Positions 35,227 to 44,670 of a stretch of 64,000 bases of DNA are shown piece by piece. The notes under the pieces are model-generated. The model was not told where the DNA came from. It made no database searches and worked only from the letters and a program-made list of their open reading frames with translations. The translations under genes and the position numbers were made by a program. The stretch is from Exiguobacterium sp. Helios (GTDB taxonomy: Bacteria > Bacillota > Bacilli > Exiguobacteriales > Exiguobacteriaceae). The stretch is from assembly GCF_014524545.1 (NCBI RefSeq), contig NZ_CP053557.1, positions 521,501 to 585,500 on the forward strand. The letters are read 5' to 3'. Each line of letters starts with the position of its first letter. The stretch's first letter is position 1.

Positions 35227-35557
35227 CGGATTTTACCTGTTTTGCATAATGCGTCTGGAAATACAGCAGATTTTGCACTTTTTGTTCGATGTCCTCATGA
35301 AAGCGATCGAGCTGTGCCCGACCGGACGATGTTATCTGATACATTTTCACCATCTTGTTTTGAGGAGACGTGGTGAGGATGGAAGTGACGAACCCTTCTT
35401 CTTCAAGCTTTTTGAGTGTCCGGTAGAGAATCGCACTATCAATCGGATTAAACGGCAATTCCTGCTCGCAGCGTTGGAGCAGATCCCCGCCATAGGTAGG
35501 ACCTTTCGCAAGGAATAAGAGTAAAAAAGCGCCTGTGTGGCGACCGGTATGTTTCAA
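35219..35557 (-). CDS. PadR-family transcriptional regulator
   Basis: 112 residues from a TTG start; CAGGAGGG lies 8 bases before it, whereas the ATG at 35581 lacks such a site and lies within the operator region. The winged helix (GAFLLLFLAKGPTYGGDLLQ, DSAILYRTLKKLEEEGFV, YQITSSGRAQL) is typical. It heads the permease-peptidase-NUDIX operon and probably represses it through the dyad at 35591-35620. Confidence 0.83.
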   Translation of the reverse strand: MKHTGRHTGAFLLLFLAKGPTYGGDLLQRCEQELPFNPIDSAILYRTLKKLEEEGFVTSILTTSPQNKMVKMYQITSSGRAQLDRFHEDIEQKVQNLLYFQTHYAKQVKSDG

Positions 35558-35590
35558 CGTAAATCCCTCCTGATTGATCATGGTTTATAA

Positions 35591-35620
35591 CTGTCGATAA
35601 CACTTAACTGTTATTGACAG
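35591..35620. promoter_or_regulatory. Candidate PadR operator
   Basis: CTGTCGATAAC (35591-35601) and GTTATTGACAG (35610-35620) form an 11-bp dyad with one mismatch and an 8-base spacer, 35 bases upstream of the padR start. Confidence 0.6.
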
Positions 35621-35755
35621 TATAGAATCGAAAAGATGAAAAAGCAACTGCCGATTGGAAATAAGTCCATCAAAAGAACCCGTTCATTTTTTGATATAGG
35701 TAGAAAACGGAAAATGAATTATACTGGAAATAACAGGAGTGACGAGGAAGGACAG

Positions 35756-36127
35756 ATGAAAATGAGCGACAATCGCATCCATCAATTCCGATACCGGGAG
35801 TCCGGTATGGGAGAAGAACAACTATTTACGTGGACGGCCGCGACTCAGGAATTACGACTGGAAGAGGGGACGGGAGAAGAAGCGATCTTTTTCTTGTCCC
35901 GACGGCAACAGCAGGAGCTGACACGACGTTTAGAGAAAGCCGGTGTCATTGACTGGCAACCGGAATACACGACGGAATGGCTGATTCTTGACGGGACATA
36001 TTGGGAAATCAGTTGGACCGGATCAGAGGGGAACGGAGCGTCTCAGGGCAGTAACGCCTATCCGGAACGCTGGGAACTGCTTCGGGATTGGCTGTACCGT
36101 CAGTTTGAAAAGGAGGAGCTTAGATGA
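35756..36127 (+). CDS. Hypothetical soluble protein
   Basis: 123 residues from ATG at 35756 preceded by GAGGAAGGA. The sequence is rich in Trp and charged residues (YWEISWTGSEGNG, WELLRDWLYRQFEKEE) with no recognised domain. It overlaps the following membrane protein by ATGA, so the two form one unit. An in-frame start at 35636 has no ribosome binding site. Confidence 0.65.
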   Translation: MKMSDNRIHQFRYRESGMGEEQLFTWTAATQELRLEEGTGEEAIFFLSRRQQQELTRRLEKAGVIDWQPEYTTEWLILDGTYWEISWTGSEGNGASQGSNAYPERWELLRDWLYRQFEKEELR

Positions 36128-36507
36128 AGAAGTGGTGGATCGGGTTAGCTGTCTTAGCAGGCTATTGTATTCCATTCGTCTACCTGGCGTTGCTTGAAGA
36201 TTTCAAGACAGGGACATTACTCGGTTATCTACTGTTACTTGTCGGATTCACGGTTCTCGCTTTTATCGGTCAGCAGTGGGGTCATCTGCTGTTTGTGATG
36301 GCCGGTAATGTTCTGTCTTACTTCATCTCCGTTTATTTTGCAGGTCAAACAGATGCCTACGGCTTTGACGGCTATTTCAAACCGTTGGCGGCGGAACAAC
36401 TGATTTTGCTCGTCAGTCTCTTAATGCTTATTCCACAATTGATTGCGATAGTGGTGGCGATGTCACTGGAAGCGAAAAAGCGGACGAAGGAACACATGAC
36501 AGAATGA
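36124..36507 (+). CDS. Four-helix membrane protein of unknown function
   Basis: 127 residues with four membrane helices (WWIGLAVLAGYCIPFVYLAL; LLGYLLLLVGFTVLAFIG; LLFVMAGNVLSYFISVYFAG; LILLVSLLMLIPQLIAIVVA) and a basic tail. It is translationally coupled to the soluble protein upstream. It is the last host-type gene before the accessory region. Confidence 0.7.
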   Translation: MKKWWIGLAVLAGYCIPFVYLALLEDFKTGTLLGYLLLLVGFTVLAFIGQQWGHLLFVMAGNVLSYFISVYFAGQTDAYGFDGYFKPLAAEQLILLVSLLMLIPQLIAIVVAMSLEAKKRTKEHMTE

Positions 36508-36605
36508 ATGGGAAGATATCGGTAATAAAAATGCCATCCGTCATTAAGATAGATGGCACGCGGTAGGGGTTAGTTATTACCTTTGAATACGACCTTGTTA
36601 TTACT

Positions 36606-36869
36606 CTATGAGAATGATGGTTTGTAAATAAGCTCGAGTTGTTGACCTTTTGGTGCGTCAAAGAAGATTTTACCTTTCAGTGTTTTCCCTTTGTTTAGGT
36701 CATCACTTATGGCCATTTCATAACCACCATAGTAGGATTCAACTTTTTCGTTATTGATGTAAAGATTGAATTCAGTATTGTCAATAAAGTACCGACTCCC
36801 ATGCATGACCGTGTCGAAAACAACGACGCTTTTTTGAATGAGGATGGTCTTTTTTCGCATAGCAGACAA
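36606..36869 (-). pseudogene. C-terminal remnant of a DUF4352-like secreted protein
   Basis: An 87-codon frame whose second half (FIDNTEFNLYINNEKVESYY, GGYEMAISDDLNKGKTLKGK, IFFDAPKGQQLEL) resembles the end of DUF4352 lipoproteins. The N-terminal 22 residues do not fit and no signal peptide or ribosome binding site is present, so it looks truncated or frameshifted. It could instead be a short real gene. Confidence 0.4.
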
Positions 36870-37220
36870 GGGATGTCATGTGTATCCGAAGTGACTGGAA
36901 AAATGTGCGATTCTTCATCTGACGACATCTGGATTTGAAAAAGGGTTGAAAGTGGAAGAAGTAATTTGATAAACTTTTCGCTTTTTTTATATGTTCAATT
37001 CAAAATCCGATGGATTTTATGTGTCAACCACACCTTATGGTGATGAGCCAAATAAAAGAATAATATAAAAAGGAAATTACTTTTTTTGGTTGTATAATAG
37101 TTGTATATCTAAAAATAATGACGATTGAGTGTGGCTGAGTGAAGTGAAGACCATTTCATGATGTGGAATCAGAAGAAATGATAAACAGACACGTTCGTTG
37201 ATGATAAAGGAGAATTCGCG

Positions 37221-39320
37221 ATGCAGAATAATCATGAGCTTGTGAACTTTAAGAGTGAATTTGCAGTGAAATCCATGGTGAGAAGATTACATCAACTCAT
37301 CGCAAGAGCAAATCGGCTTAATCTCGACACGAAAGAATTGGAGGTCATCTATCGTGAACTGAATGTTCTAGAGCTTTTCTCGAATCGGCACATAGTAAGT
37401 GTTGCGGGACTCCAGAGTGCAGGAAAGACACTTTTGATCAAACGATTCCTAGGACTTCCAGAAGATTTATTGTCTTCCGAGGTAGGGGTCGGCGAGAAGC
37501 GTCCGGTTCTCATCTCGTCTTCGGAAGATGTCATGGAGACCTCCTTCAGAGTATCTAGGATTAAGAAGTCTAGAGACGACGGATTCGCTTTATGCTACGA
37601 GAATATCACGAAAGAGGAACTGAACATTGGCGTGCAGAACCCACCCGAGGATTCACTTTGGTTCGAAATCGTATTGCCAGCTAATCCTATGTTAAGGCAC
37701 ATCACACTGGCGTTACTACCAGGTTTCGAAAGAAGCTCGCGGTCCGACTCCCAAAAATTCCTCGACCTTTTCCTGAAATGTTCAACCGGAATGATTCTTG
37801 TCCTGAATCACTCTCGCCTAGCTCACATGGACCAGGAGATCTTATTAAAGAAGGTCGCTTACACATATAAGGATAAATCACCAGGTTTCGTATTGACACA
37901 TGCTAGTGAATTGTCCGAAGAAAATCAATCGTTGATTGAGCAAAAATTGATACAGAAGTTCGGAGACATCGATACTAGCCAAATAGTGCTGTCCGACATC
38001 GACATTCTTGACGTCGAATCTAGACTAGAGCAGCTCCTAAGAAAAAATAGCGGCTTCACGTTCGATTCCAAAGTACTGAGTACGGAGAAGATGTTAGAAA
38101 TAAGCGAAAATTTATCACTGGAGCTGAACACTCTTGAGAACTCAGTTGAGATGCACCACGCTGTGGCTTCGGATCGTAACGGGTTACAAGTTATCCTCAA
38201 AGAGTTCCGTAAACAAAAATCACTCTATCTCGAGGATTTAGAAAAACAATTAGAAGCAGCTTTGGATAGTCATGCGAATGTCTGTATAGAGAAATTCAAG
38301 GATGAACTAGCATCTGAACAACACTCACTCATAGATAAATTCGAATCTGCCTTCAAGAAGAACAGGACCTTCAAGGAAAGAAGAGAACTTACGAAGGCGA
38401 TCATGAAGATTTACTCAGAAGATTCTTCCGAAAAACTGGACTATATGATTCTTAACGTGATTGAAGCGACGGCGGACAAACGGACTCGATCTTGGAGACC
38501 TCGGGCGATGCGAGAACGGTCCATCCCGGTCCGTGAATCGAAATACATCGAGCGAGAGTCGAAGGACGATAATTCTCGCTCCATCGCTAAGGCGGATGAC
38601 ACTCTTAGAGACGAAATTACTACCTCGCTTCAAGTGGTGGAACAGTACCTCGTCCCTTCCACGACAGACGTATATCTGGAAAAAAGACATATCGATGTAT
38701 TGCCTGTCGTCGCCGGAATGATGTTACAAGGAGTCATTTTAGGAAGAAGAAATGACGGGAGCATCCGACTGGATGAAGAAGGCATCGAATCATATGAATC
38801 ACTCCGAGCTAAGGAAGGGGACCTGAAAGGTTTCCAGGCCGAGTATGATGACTTGCTGCTTAACACGAACATGATGATCAGAGGGGCAACGGTCTTTCTA
38901 GGAATTGATGCCATCGACGGGACGTTCGACGGTTTCGGTGCAATCACCGGTATGCTGCAAGCCGTAGGTTTATCGACCGCCGCCGCTAGTACGGCCGTCA
39001 TAGGCATAGGGGGAATCTTCGGAACTATCGCTGTAGTGAAAGGCGCTGAGAAGATAGAGAAATACAAGTTCGAAAGACAGGATTACGCCGAAAAGGCGCT
39101 GAAGGCGACAGCCAAGTATCAAAAAGAACATATTGTACATGTCGTGGAAGAAATATTAGACGAGATGGAGCATCGCCTGACTATCGCATACGAAGAAAGA
39201 CATAATATCCATGGGAACATGGGACTTTATGAGGAAATCACCAATCTCATTCACCTTCTTCAGTATGACTGCGGTAAATTGAGGGAAGAGGCTTTTCTAG
39301 ATGCATCATTCGTTGAATGA
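37221..39320 (+). CDS. Dynamin-like GTPase homologue 1 with degenerate switches
   Basis: 699 residues; AAAGGAG lies 9 bases upstream. The P-loop GLQSAGKT (63-70) is intact. The switch II site reads LLPG instead of DxPG, the switch I threonine is not apparent (EKRPVLI), and no N/TKxD specificity motif is visible (VLTHASEL). A long helical middle (280-480) and a hydrophobic, glycine/alanine-rich stretch (551-608; GAITGMLQAVGLSTAAASTA) could insert into membrane like a dynamin paddle. It may be a regulatory or pseudo-GTPase partner of the next two. First of four genes; overlaps the second by 20 bases. Arg codons AGA/AGG are commoner than in flanking genes, a sign of transfer. Confidence 0.72.
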   Translation: MQNNHELVNFKSEFAVKSMVRRLHQLIARANRLNLDTKELEVIYRELNVLELFSNRHIVSVAGLQSAGKTLLIKRFLGLPEDLLSSEVGVGEKRPVLISSSEDVMETSFRVSRIKKSRDDGFALCYENITKEELNIGVQNPPEDSLWFEIVLPANPMLRHITLALLPGFERSSRSDSQKFLDLFLKCSTGMILVLNHSRLAHMDQEILLKKVAYTYKDKSPGFVLTHASELSEENQSLIEQKLIQKFGDIDTSQIVLSDIDILDVESRLEQLLRKNSGFTFDSKVLSTEKMLEISENLSLELNTLENSVEMHHAVASDRNGLQVILKEFRKQKSLYLEDLEKQLEAALDSHANVCIEKFKDELASEQHSLIDKFESAFKKNRTFKERRELTKAIMKIYSEDSSEKLDYMILNVIEATADKRTRSWRPRAMRERSIPVRESKYIERESKDDNSRSIAKADDTLRDEITTSLQVVEQYLVPSTTDVYLEKRHIDVLPVVAGMMLQGVILGRRNDGSIRLDEEGIESYESLRAKEGDLKGFQAEYDDLLLNTNMMIRGATVFLGIDAIDGTFDGFGAITGMLQAVGLSTAAASTAVIGIGGIFGTIAVVKGAEKIEKYKFERQDYAEKALKATAKYQKEHIVHVVEEILDEMEHRLTIAYEERHNIHGNMGLYEEITNLIHLLQYDCGKLREEAFLDASFVE

Positions 39321-41178
39321 GTTCGAGAGCGATAGATATGGATGGGCACTTGATGCGAAGGAAGAATTCCTGAACCACTTTAGCATGTACACGGTAGGCA
39401 TCGAGTCCGGTAAAGGTGGAACCAGTACTGTGCTGTCGGTTTATGGACCGACACAGGTGGGGAAAACAACACTCATTTTGAACCTTCTCGGAGTCAAACC
39501 TGAGAGCATCGATTTGCTCTCATCTTGTCTAAGAGGCGATCGAAAAATCGGTAATTCCTCTACCTCTACCGTAACGAGGTATACGGTGTCGACGGACGAT
39601 AGGTTCTCTCTCACCTTGCCCGAAGAAGACAGAAGGGATTTCGAGACGCCGTTCCAGCTTCAAGAACATATCACGTCTTTGAGGTTGAGAATGGAACATG
39701 GGAAAATCAATCCCGTAACACCCGTGCTAATCGAATTTCCCGCATGTTTTTTCGCGAATCCGGAATCAATCATCGATATCGTTGATTTACCAGGAATCGA
39801 GTCGTCCGACGAGCGAGAAAGTCTGCATGTCCAGGCATGCGTCGAATATTGGATTCCTAGGTCACATGCCTGTCTAATCGTTAACAGTGCCTCCGACCTG
39901 ACGTTCTTACGTGATTTGAAGATTCTTCAGCTGAAGCGTTGGTATGAGTACCCCGACAACTTCTATGTAGTTCTTACTAGGGCGTACTCCCCGGATTCAA
40001 TCAAAAGAAGGATAGCGAACGGTACCTTCAAAAATATAGAAGGTTTACGAGAATATTATGTGGACGAGATTGCGAGCATCGTCGGACATGCATCGACCTC
40101 GATTTTCCCTATAGAAGTTGGTCAGAGTCATAACCGTCTTGACGATGCTGCGAAAGAGTTGGCGAATCAGTCATTGGCTATGTTGAAAGAGAGCATCGTT
40201 CGTATGGATTTCCGATATCTATCCTTTAGCTTTCTGACACACTATTACACCGATGTCGTACAAAGGAGCGAACAAGAAATTTCAGTGCTTCAAGAAGAAG
40301 TAAAAAACATCAGTGACCGATTGGTTTCAGAATCTAGAAGAATTGATTCTTTAGAAATGAGAAGAATTGATCAAGCACGGGATTTTCACCTTCAAATCGA
40401 TGAATTAGAATGGGCGACACGAAAAATTTCAGACTTGATTGCACAAATCAGTCATGTGAACGTCTTGCGCAATCATATTCGTCCGATACTCAAGAACATT
40501 TACGTTTCTCGCTCCAGAGATGTTCTCAATGAATCTTTTAGGAAGCTATGTAACGACATTCATGAATTAATAACGGAGTCGCTTGAGCAGATGAACCGTA
40601 TCATCAAGGGCTGTAAAAATGTCGTCCTGACCAACCTCGAAATTGACAGATTCGATGAAAATCCATACCTGAACTTCGACGAGATTCACGATGATTCTAC
40701 TTTCGACTGGTATTTATCCCAGCAGAACTATGAAAACCAACTAAATCACATGAAGGACCTCCTGATGGCTATAGTCGAAGATTTTGGAAAGGAAATCGAC
40801 AGGAAATTCAAGACGATTGAAGAGCAGATTACTCGACATAAGATAGAATTGATTGAAGAAAAACACAGATTGGAACAGAGGAAGGAGCTTAGAGTCACGA
40901 AGTTCCTGAACGACAAGAAGCGAAAAGAGGATGACTTATTTCTTTTACAGAGACAACTCGAGGACTATGAGAAGCTTTGGCATCGTGACATCGAACATGC
41001 TAAACGATATCGTAGCTTCTTCATAAAACATCTGATGATTCGAAGGCGAAATCTCATGGAACAAGCGATTTCATCCAATCCCGTAACACGATATATCGCT
41101 GGATTATCATTGTATACATTAGAATCGGATGCTAGACAAATCATCGATACATTGGAGACAGGCCATGGAACAGACTAA
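39301..41178 (+). CDS. Dynamin-like GTPase homologue 2 with long coiled coil
   Basis: 625 residues. P-loop GPTQVGKTT (49-57), a Thr-rich switch I (NSSTSTVTRYTV) and switch II DLPG (162-165) are present; the expected N/TKxD is degenerate (VLTRAYSPD). From about 320 to 600 the chain is heptad-rich coiled coil with many Glu/Arg/Gln. No membrane helix. Its start lies 20 bases inside the first gene and its end overlaps the third by 14, so the three are tightly coupled. The large size, GTPase head and helical stalk fit the dynamin superfamily; function unknown. Confidence 0.72.
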   Translation: MHHSLNEFESDRYGWALDAKEEFLNHFSMYTVGIESGKGGTSTVLSVYGPTQVGKTTLILNLLGVKPESIDLLSSCLRGDRKIGNSSTSTVTRYTVSTDDRFSLTLPEEDRRDFETPFQLQEHITSLRLRMEHGKINPVTPVLIEFPACFFANPESIIDIVDLPGIESSDERESLHVQACVEYWIPRSHACLIVNSASDLTFLRDLKILQLKRWYEYPDNFYVVLTRAYSPDSIKRRIANGTFKNIEGLREYYVDEIASIVGHASTSIFPIEVGQSHNRLDDAAKELANQSLAMLKESIVRMDFRYLSFSFLTHYYTDVVQRSEQEISVLQEEVKNISDRLVSESRRIDSLEMRRIDQARDFHLQIDELEWATRKISDLIAQISHVNVLRNHIRPILKNIYVSRSRDVLNESFRKLCNDIHELITESLEQMNRIIKGCKNVVLTNLEIDRFDENPYLNFDEIHDDSTFDWYLSQQNYENQLNHMKDLLMAIVEDFGKEIDRKFKTIEEQITRHKIELIEEKHRLEQRKELRVTKFLNDKKRKEDDLFLLQRQLEDYEKLWHRDIEHAKRYRSFFIKHLMIRRRNLMEQAISSNPVTRYIAGLSLYTLESDARQIIDTLETGHGTD

Positions 41179-42184
41179 ACAAGACGACAAACTTTATCAG
41201 CAGGCATTATCATCGTTGAGGCAATTGAACGAAGAAATTTTCTTGAATGACTTACAAAAGATGATGGGGCTCGCAACCGATGAACTGAAATATGAAGTGC
41301 ATGAAATGATGGACGGCATGAAAAAGCAACACGGGCAACTTTCAGCCATATTACAAAATAACGGGAAAAAATCACTTGAAAGTTTAGGACAATCGAACGA
41401 AAAGATTCAAGAGCTATTTGAAACGATGAACGCATATTCGGATGAATTCGAGCGGTCCCTCAAAGTTACACTTGAAGAAATGAAGAATGATTCGTCGGAG
41501 AAGATGATGAAATACAGCGAGCATTCGAGTCGACAACTCGAGCGGTATCGAGACATCTCGAAATCTTGGGAAGAACAGTGGATTATATGGACGGAAGAAC
41601 ACGAAGATCGACTGTCGCGGATGGACACGCTAAAATCCGAAATCCGAATCATGAATGAAGACTGGAAAAAAGCGACAGAAAAATTCACAGAGGAGCTCGA
41701 TGTGAACAAGCAGATGAACGAGTCGAACATCACGGTTCTCAGTCGCTGTCTTCTGGATGTACGAGATGCGACTGAAGGTTTCATAACCCTTTTCGAAGCC
41801 TCATTGAATCGGATGGAGCTTCGACATCAGCAACAGATGGAGCTTCAGCGGAACGACCTCGAACAATCGATGGAGAGTCAAAAACCGGCCTTGAACTCGC
41901 TCGCGAAGGAAATGGATGAAAAAGTGGTGCAGATGAACCAGTTGATTCATAACTTTCAAGAACGTTTGGATGAACGGACCGAGCAACAGGAACGATTCCG
42001 CCAGACGCACATCGAGAACCTCTTTGAAGGGCAACGACAGCTATCCGAGACCGTCGAGGAGAACCTTCATGCGGAGAACAAGAAATTCGAATCGAAGTAC
42101 GATACCCAAAACAAACAGAATCGTCTCTTTTTCGGAGGGATTATCATATTATCCATCATCCAAATCGTCTTACATTTCGTCTGA
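41165..42184 (+). CDS. Coiled-coil protein with C-terminal membrane anchor
   Basis: 339 residues from ATG at 41165 (GGAGACAGG upstream). Residues 15-315 are almost continuous Glu/Lys/Gln-rich helix with Met and Leu heptads. The final 20 residues (LFFGGIIILSIIQIVLHFV) form a single tail anchor. No enzymatic motif. It overlaps the second GTPase gene and probably tethers or scaffolds the GTPases at the membrane, or senses membrane disturbance; this is inference from topology. Confidence 0.7.
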   Translation: MEQTKQDDKLYQQALSSLRQLNEEIFLNDLQKMMGLATDELKYEVHEMMDGMKKQHGQLSAILQNNGKKSLESLGQSNEKIQELFETMNAYSDEFERSLKVTLEEMKNDSSEKMMKYSEHSSRQLERYRDISKSWEEQWIIWTEEHEDRLSRMDTLKSEIRIMNEDWKKATEKFTEELDVNKQMNESNITVLSRCLLDVRDATEGFITLFEASLNRMELRHQQQMELQRNDLEQSMESQKPALNSLAKEMDEKVVQMNQLIHNFQERLDERTEQQERFRQTHIENLFEGQRQLSETVEENLHAENKKFESKYDTQNKQNRLFFGGIIILSIIQIVLHFV

Positions 42185-42309
42185 CGACTAAACGTAGGAT
42201 TAGTTTTTTGACATATGATAAGACTACATGCGTCCCCTGAAGAAAACATATTCTAGGAAGACAAGCGCACAGGTAACCTAAAAAGCTATAGAATAGAGGA
42301 AATTTTTTT

Positions 42310-44409
42310 ATGTTGAATCCAAAAAAGATTTTAGATGGAATGAACAAGATGTCGAAACTCATGAATGATACTAAAGAGATTGCAGTCGGCTTGGTAAAGG
42401 AAAATAATGCTCGACCGACCTCGGCCCGTACACTTAAGCAAAGTAGGATTGCGCTTCTTGAGCGTATAGAGGAATTAAAAAAGCGACAGGAATGGAATGA
42501 GGCATCACTCGAAAGTCTCGAGATGTTAGAAGGTCTCATAAGAGCGTCCCTCTCGAAACCGAAGATGGCGTTGGTAGGAATGTCAGATGTCGGGAAGAGT
42601 CATCTGACGAATAAGTTGCTCGGAACTGATAAAATTCCTTCGGATTGGTCACCGATGACTTCTGTCAACATCTATATAAAACACGTAGAAGATCGCCCAG
42701 ACTTTCTTAAAGAAGAGGTCATCATTTTTTCGGGCGAGACTGAAGGATTTGATATCGGACGTATTGACGACGAAGGGTACGCCGAACGTCATCTATTAGC
42801 ACAAGGCGATGAAAACCTATTGGTGATGCACGCAACACGGTCAGACGAAGAAGCAACAATGTCGAATCAAGCTCGGGCCGCAGTAGTATATCTCGATAGT
42901 CCGATATTAGAAAGATGCGACATCATCGACGTTCCCGGATTCGGCACAGGTGATCGTGAGACCGATGATCAGTATGCGAAGAACTCTCGCGAGGTCGCCG
43001 ACATCATACTCTATCTCTCGTTGTCCAACGCCTTCATGAGGGGACCGGATATCGGATTCCTAAAAGAAAGCATCGAAGCATTACCTGTCGTCAAGAATTT
43101 GGAGAGCTCTCTCGGAAATTTATTTGTGATTGGTTCGCAAGCACATATCATCGGTGACGAGCAGAAGATGAACCGGATTCTGGATTTAGGAGCACAAAGA
43201 TTTTATCGTACTGTTCCGCAAGAAGAATGGGACGTTCGAGCAAAAGAGACAGGCTTATCGCATTCCGAGAGTGATATCCGCATGCGATTCTACCCATACA
43301 CTACGAATGATGAAAAACTTCGTAGTGGATTCGAGGAAGCATTAAATGAACTTCTCGAGACCCTTCCCCGACTGCGTGAGGAGGAGAGTCGAAAGACGAT
43401 TGATTCTCTCGTCGAGGAACAGCGGAAGGCGGTCAGTATGGAAATCAAGAAGCATCGCTCTATCCTGGACGACCGAGAAGCCGCGCTCGATCGATTGCGT
43501 GAAATCGAACTTTCCGAGCCAGAGCGACAACAGAAAACGAGAAGACACCGTCAAGAAATCAAGACCTTCATCGGTAACTTGATGAACGAGGACATAAATC
43601 GCTTCGATGACGTCTATGAAGAGGTCATGAAGCGGGATAACATCGTCAGATGGATTGAAGAAGGGAAATTGACTAAGAGTAAGGAAGACCAGCAGAACCT
43701 CGTGGAGTATTTAGCGAACACGTTGACTTTCCGACTAAAGGAAGTCTTGAAAGGGTCGACGAGTCGTTTTGTGGATCGTATTGAAGGTTTTGTAGGGGAT
43801 TTCGAGAAGGATGTCACGTCTCCATCGGGCTTTGACATTGGAAATATAGCTAATTCCTTCAATGCGAGGAATGCCTTCATCGGTGGTGCGGCAGGTGTCG
43901 CTTCCTTAGGCGGAATGGCCGCTTATGCAGCTACTTTGGGTAACCTCGGTGCATATATCATAGTGGCCAAGGGCGTAGGGGTACTGAGCGCACTCGGGGT
44001 GAACATAGGAATCTTTGGTGGAATGCCAGGAATTATGGCAGGAATCGCTGCAATTGGTGGGCCGGTCACCATTGGTATCGCGCTGACGGCGGTAATAGGC
44101 CTTTCCATATACGGCATAATGAATGCGAATGCATGGAGAGACAAGGTTGCTGAATCGATTCGAAAGTCTTTCGCGAAAAATGAGGCGAAATCGAAATTCA
44201 GTGAAGAAATCATCAAATATTGGGGAGCTACCACAATAAGTTTCGAGGCGGCTGCGGACGAGCTTGAAACAGAATGGAAAAATCACTTGGAGATGATGCG
44301 ACAAGAAATCAAGGAGACGGATTCTGTAACGATCCAGCAACACATCGACGAATTAGACTCCTATGATGAATTTCTTAAAGATATCAAAGGAAGTTTGAGT
44401 AATAATTAA
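42310..44409 (+). CDS. Dynamin-like GTPase homologue 3 with membrane-inserting segment
   Basis: 699 residues. The best-preserved GTPase of the cassette: P-loop GMSDVGKS (90-97), switch I with PMTS (115-118), switch II DVPG (207-210); N/TKxD again replaced (VIGSQAH). A helical stalk follows (360-510), then a hydrophobic Gly/Ala-rich region of about 85 residues (520-605) with the look of a paddle or double hairpin, then a helical tail. A 125-base gap separates it from the third gene, with AGAGGAAA as ribosome binding site and possibly its own promoter. Confidence 0.75.
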   Translation: MLNPKKILDGMNKMSKLMNDTKEIAVGLVKENNARPTSARTLKQSRIALLERIEELKKRQEWNEASLESLEMLEGLIRASLSKPKMALVGMSDVGKSHLTNKLLGTDKIPSDWSPMTSVNIYIKHVEDRPDFLKEEVIIFSGETEGFDIGRIDDEGYAERHLLAQGDENLLVMHATRSDEEATMSNQARAAVVYLDSPILERCDIIDVPGFGTGDRETDDQYAKNSREVADIILYLSLSNAFMRGPDIGFLKESIEALPVVKNLESSLGNLFVIGSQAHIIGDEQKMNRILDLGAQRFYRTVPQEEWDVRAKETGLSHSESDIRMRFYPYTTNDEKLRSGFEEALNELLETLPRLREEESRKTIDSLVEEQRKAVSMEIKKHRSILDDREAALDRLREIELSEPERQQKTRRHRQEIKTFIGNLMNEDINRFDDVYEEVMKRDNIVRWIEEGKLTKSKEDQQNLVEYLANTLTFRLKEVLKGSTSRFVDRIEGFVGDFEKDVTSPSGFDIGNIANSFNARNAFIGGAAGVASLGGMAAYAATLGNLGAYIIVAKGVGVLSALGVNIGIFGGMPGIMAGIAAIGGPVTIGIALTAVIGLSIYGIMNANAWRDKVAESIRKSFAKNEAKSKFSEEIIKYWGATTISFEAAADELETEWKNHLEMMRQEIKETDSVTIQQHIDELDSYDEFLKDIKGSLSNN

Positions 44410-44538
44410 GCTATAAGTTGGTCTTTAGCAAGCGCAAAGTCGAGTTTTTATTCGGTTCAATTAAATAAAAATGGAATTTCTGTCCATCACGACTCTTAGG
44501 CCTTTAAAAAGTTATACTAGAATTCAGACTCGCTGATA

Positions 44539-44660
44539 TGCTCCTCAAAAAGTAGACAGTTGAAATATCAAAAACTATCTACTTTTTTTAAAAGGAGCTT
44601 TTTCTATGACTAAATCTAGATTTTCGATGGATCAAAAATTAAATATCATTTAAAAAAGGA
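44539..44660 (+). mobile_element. Left-end relic of an IS3-type insertion sequence
   Basis: A probable terminal sequence (TGCTCCTCAAAAAGTAGACAG, given here from 44539) is followed by AAAAGGAGC, a start at 44606 and 15 codons of an OrfA-like transposase (MTKSRFSMDQKLNII) ending in TAA. The remainder is missing; ridA follows directly on the other strand. Confidence 0.55.
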
Positions 44661-44670
44661 TGGTACAGCA

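Noticed and set aside
37001-37220. Attachment site or integrase at the left border of the GTPase cassette
   Set aside because: No tRNA, integrase or direct repeat was found near either border, so site-specific integration cannot be supported.
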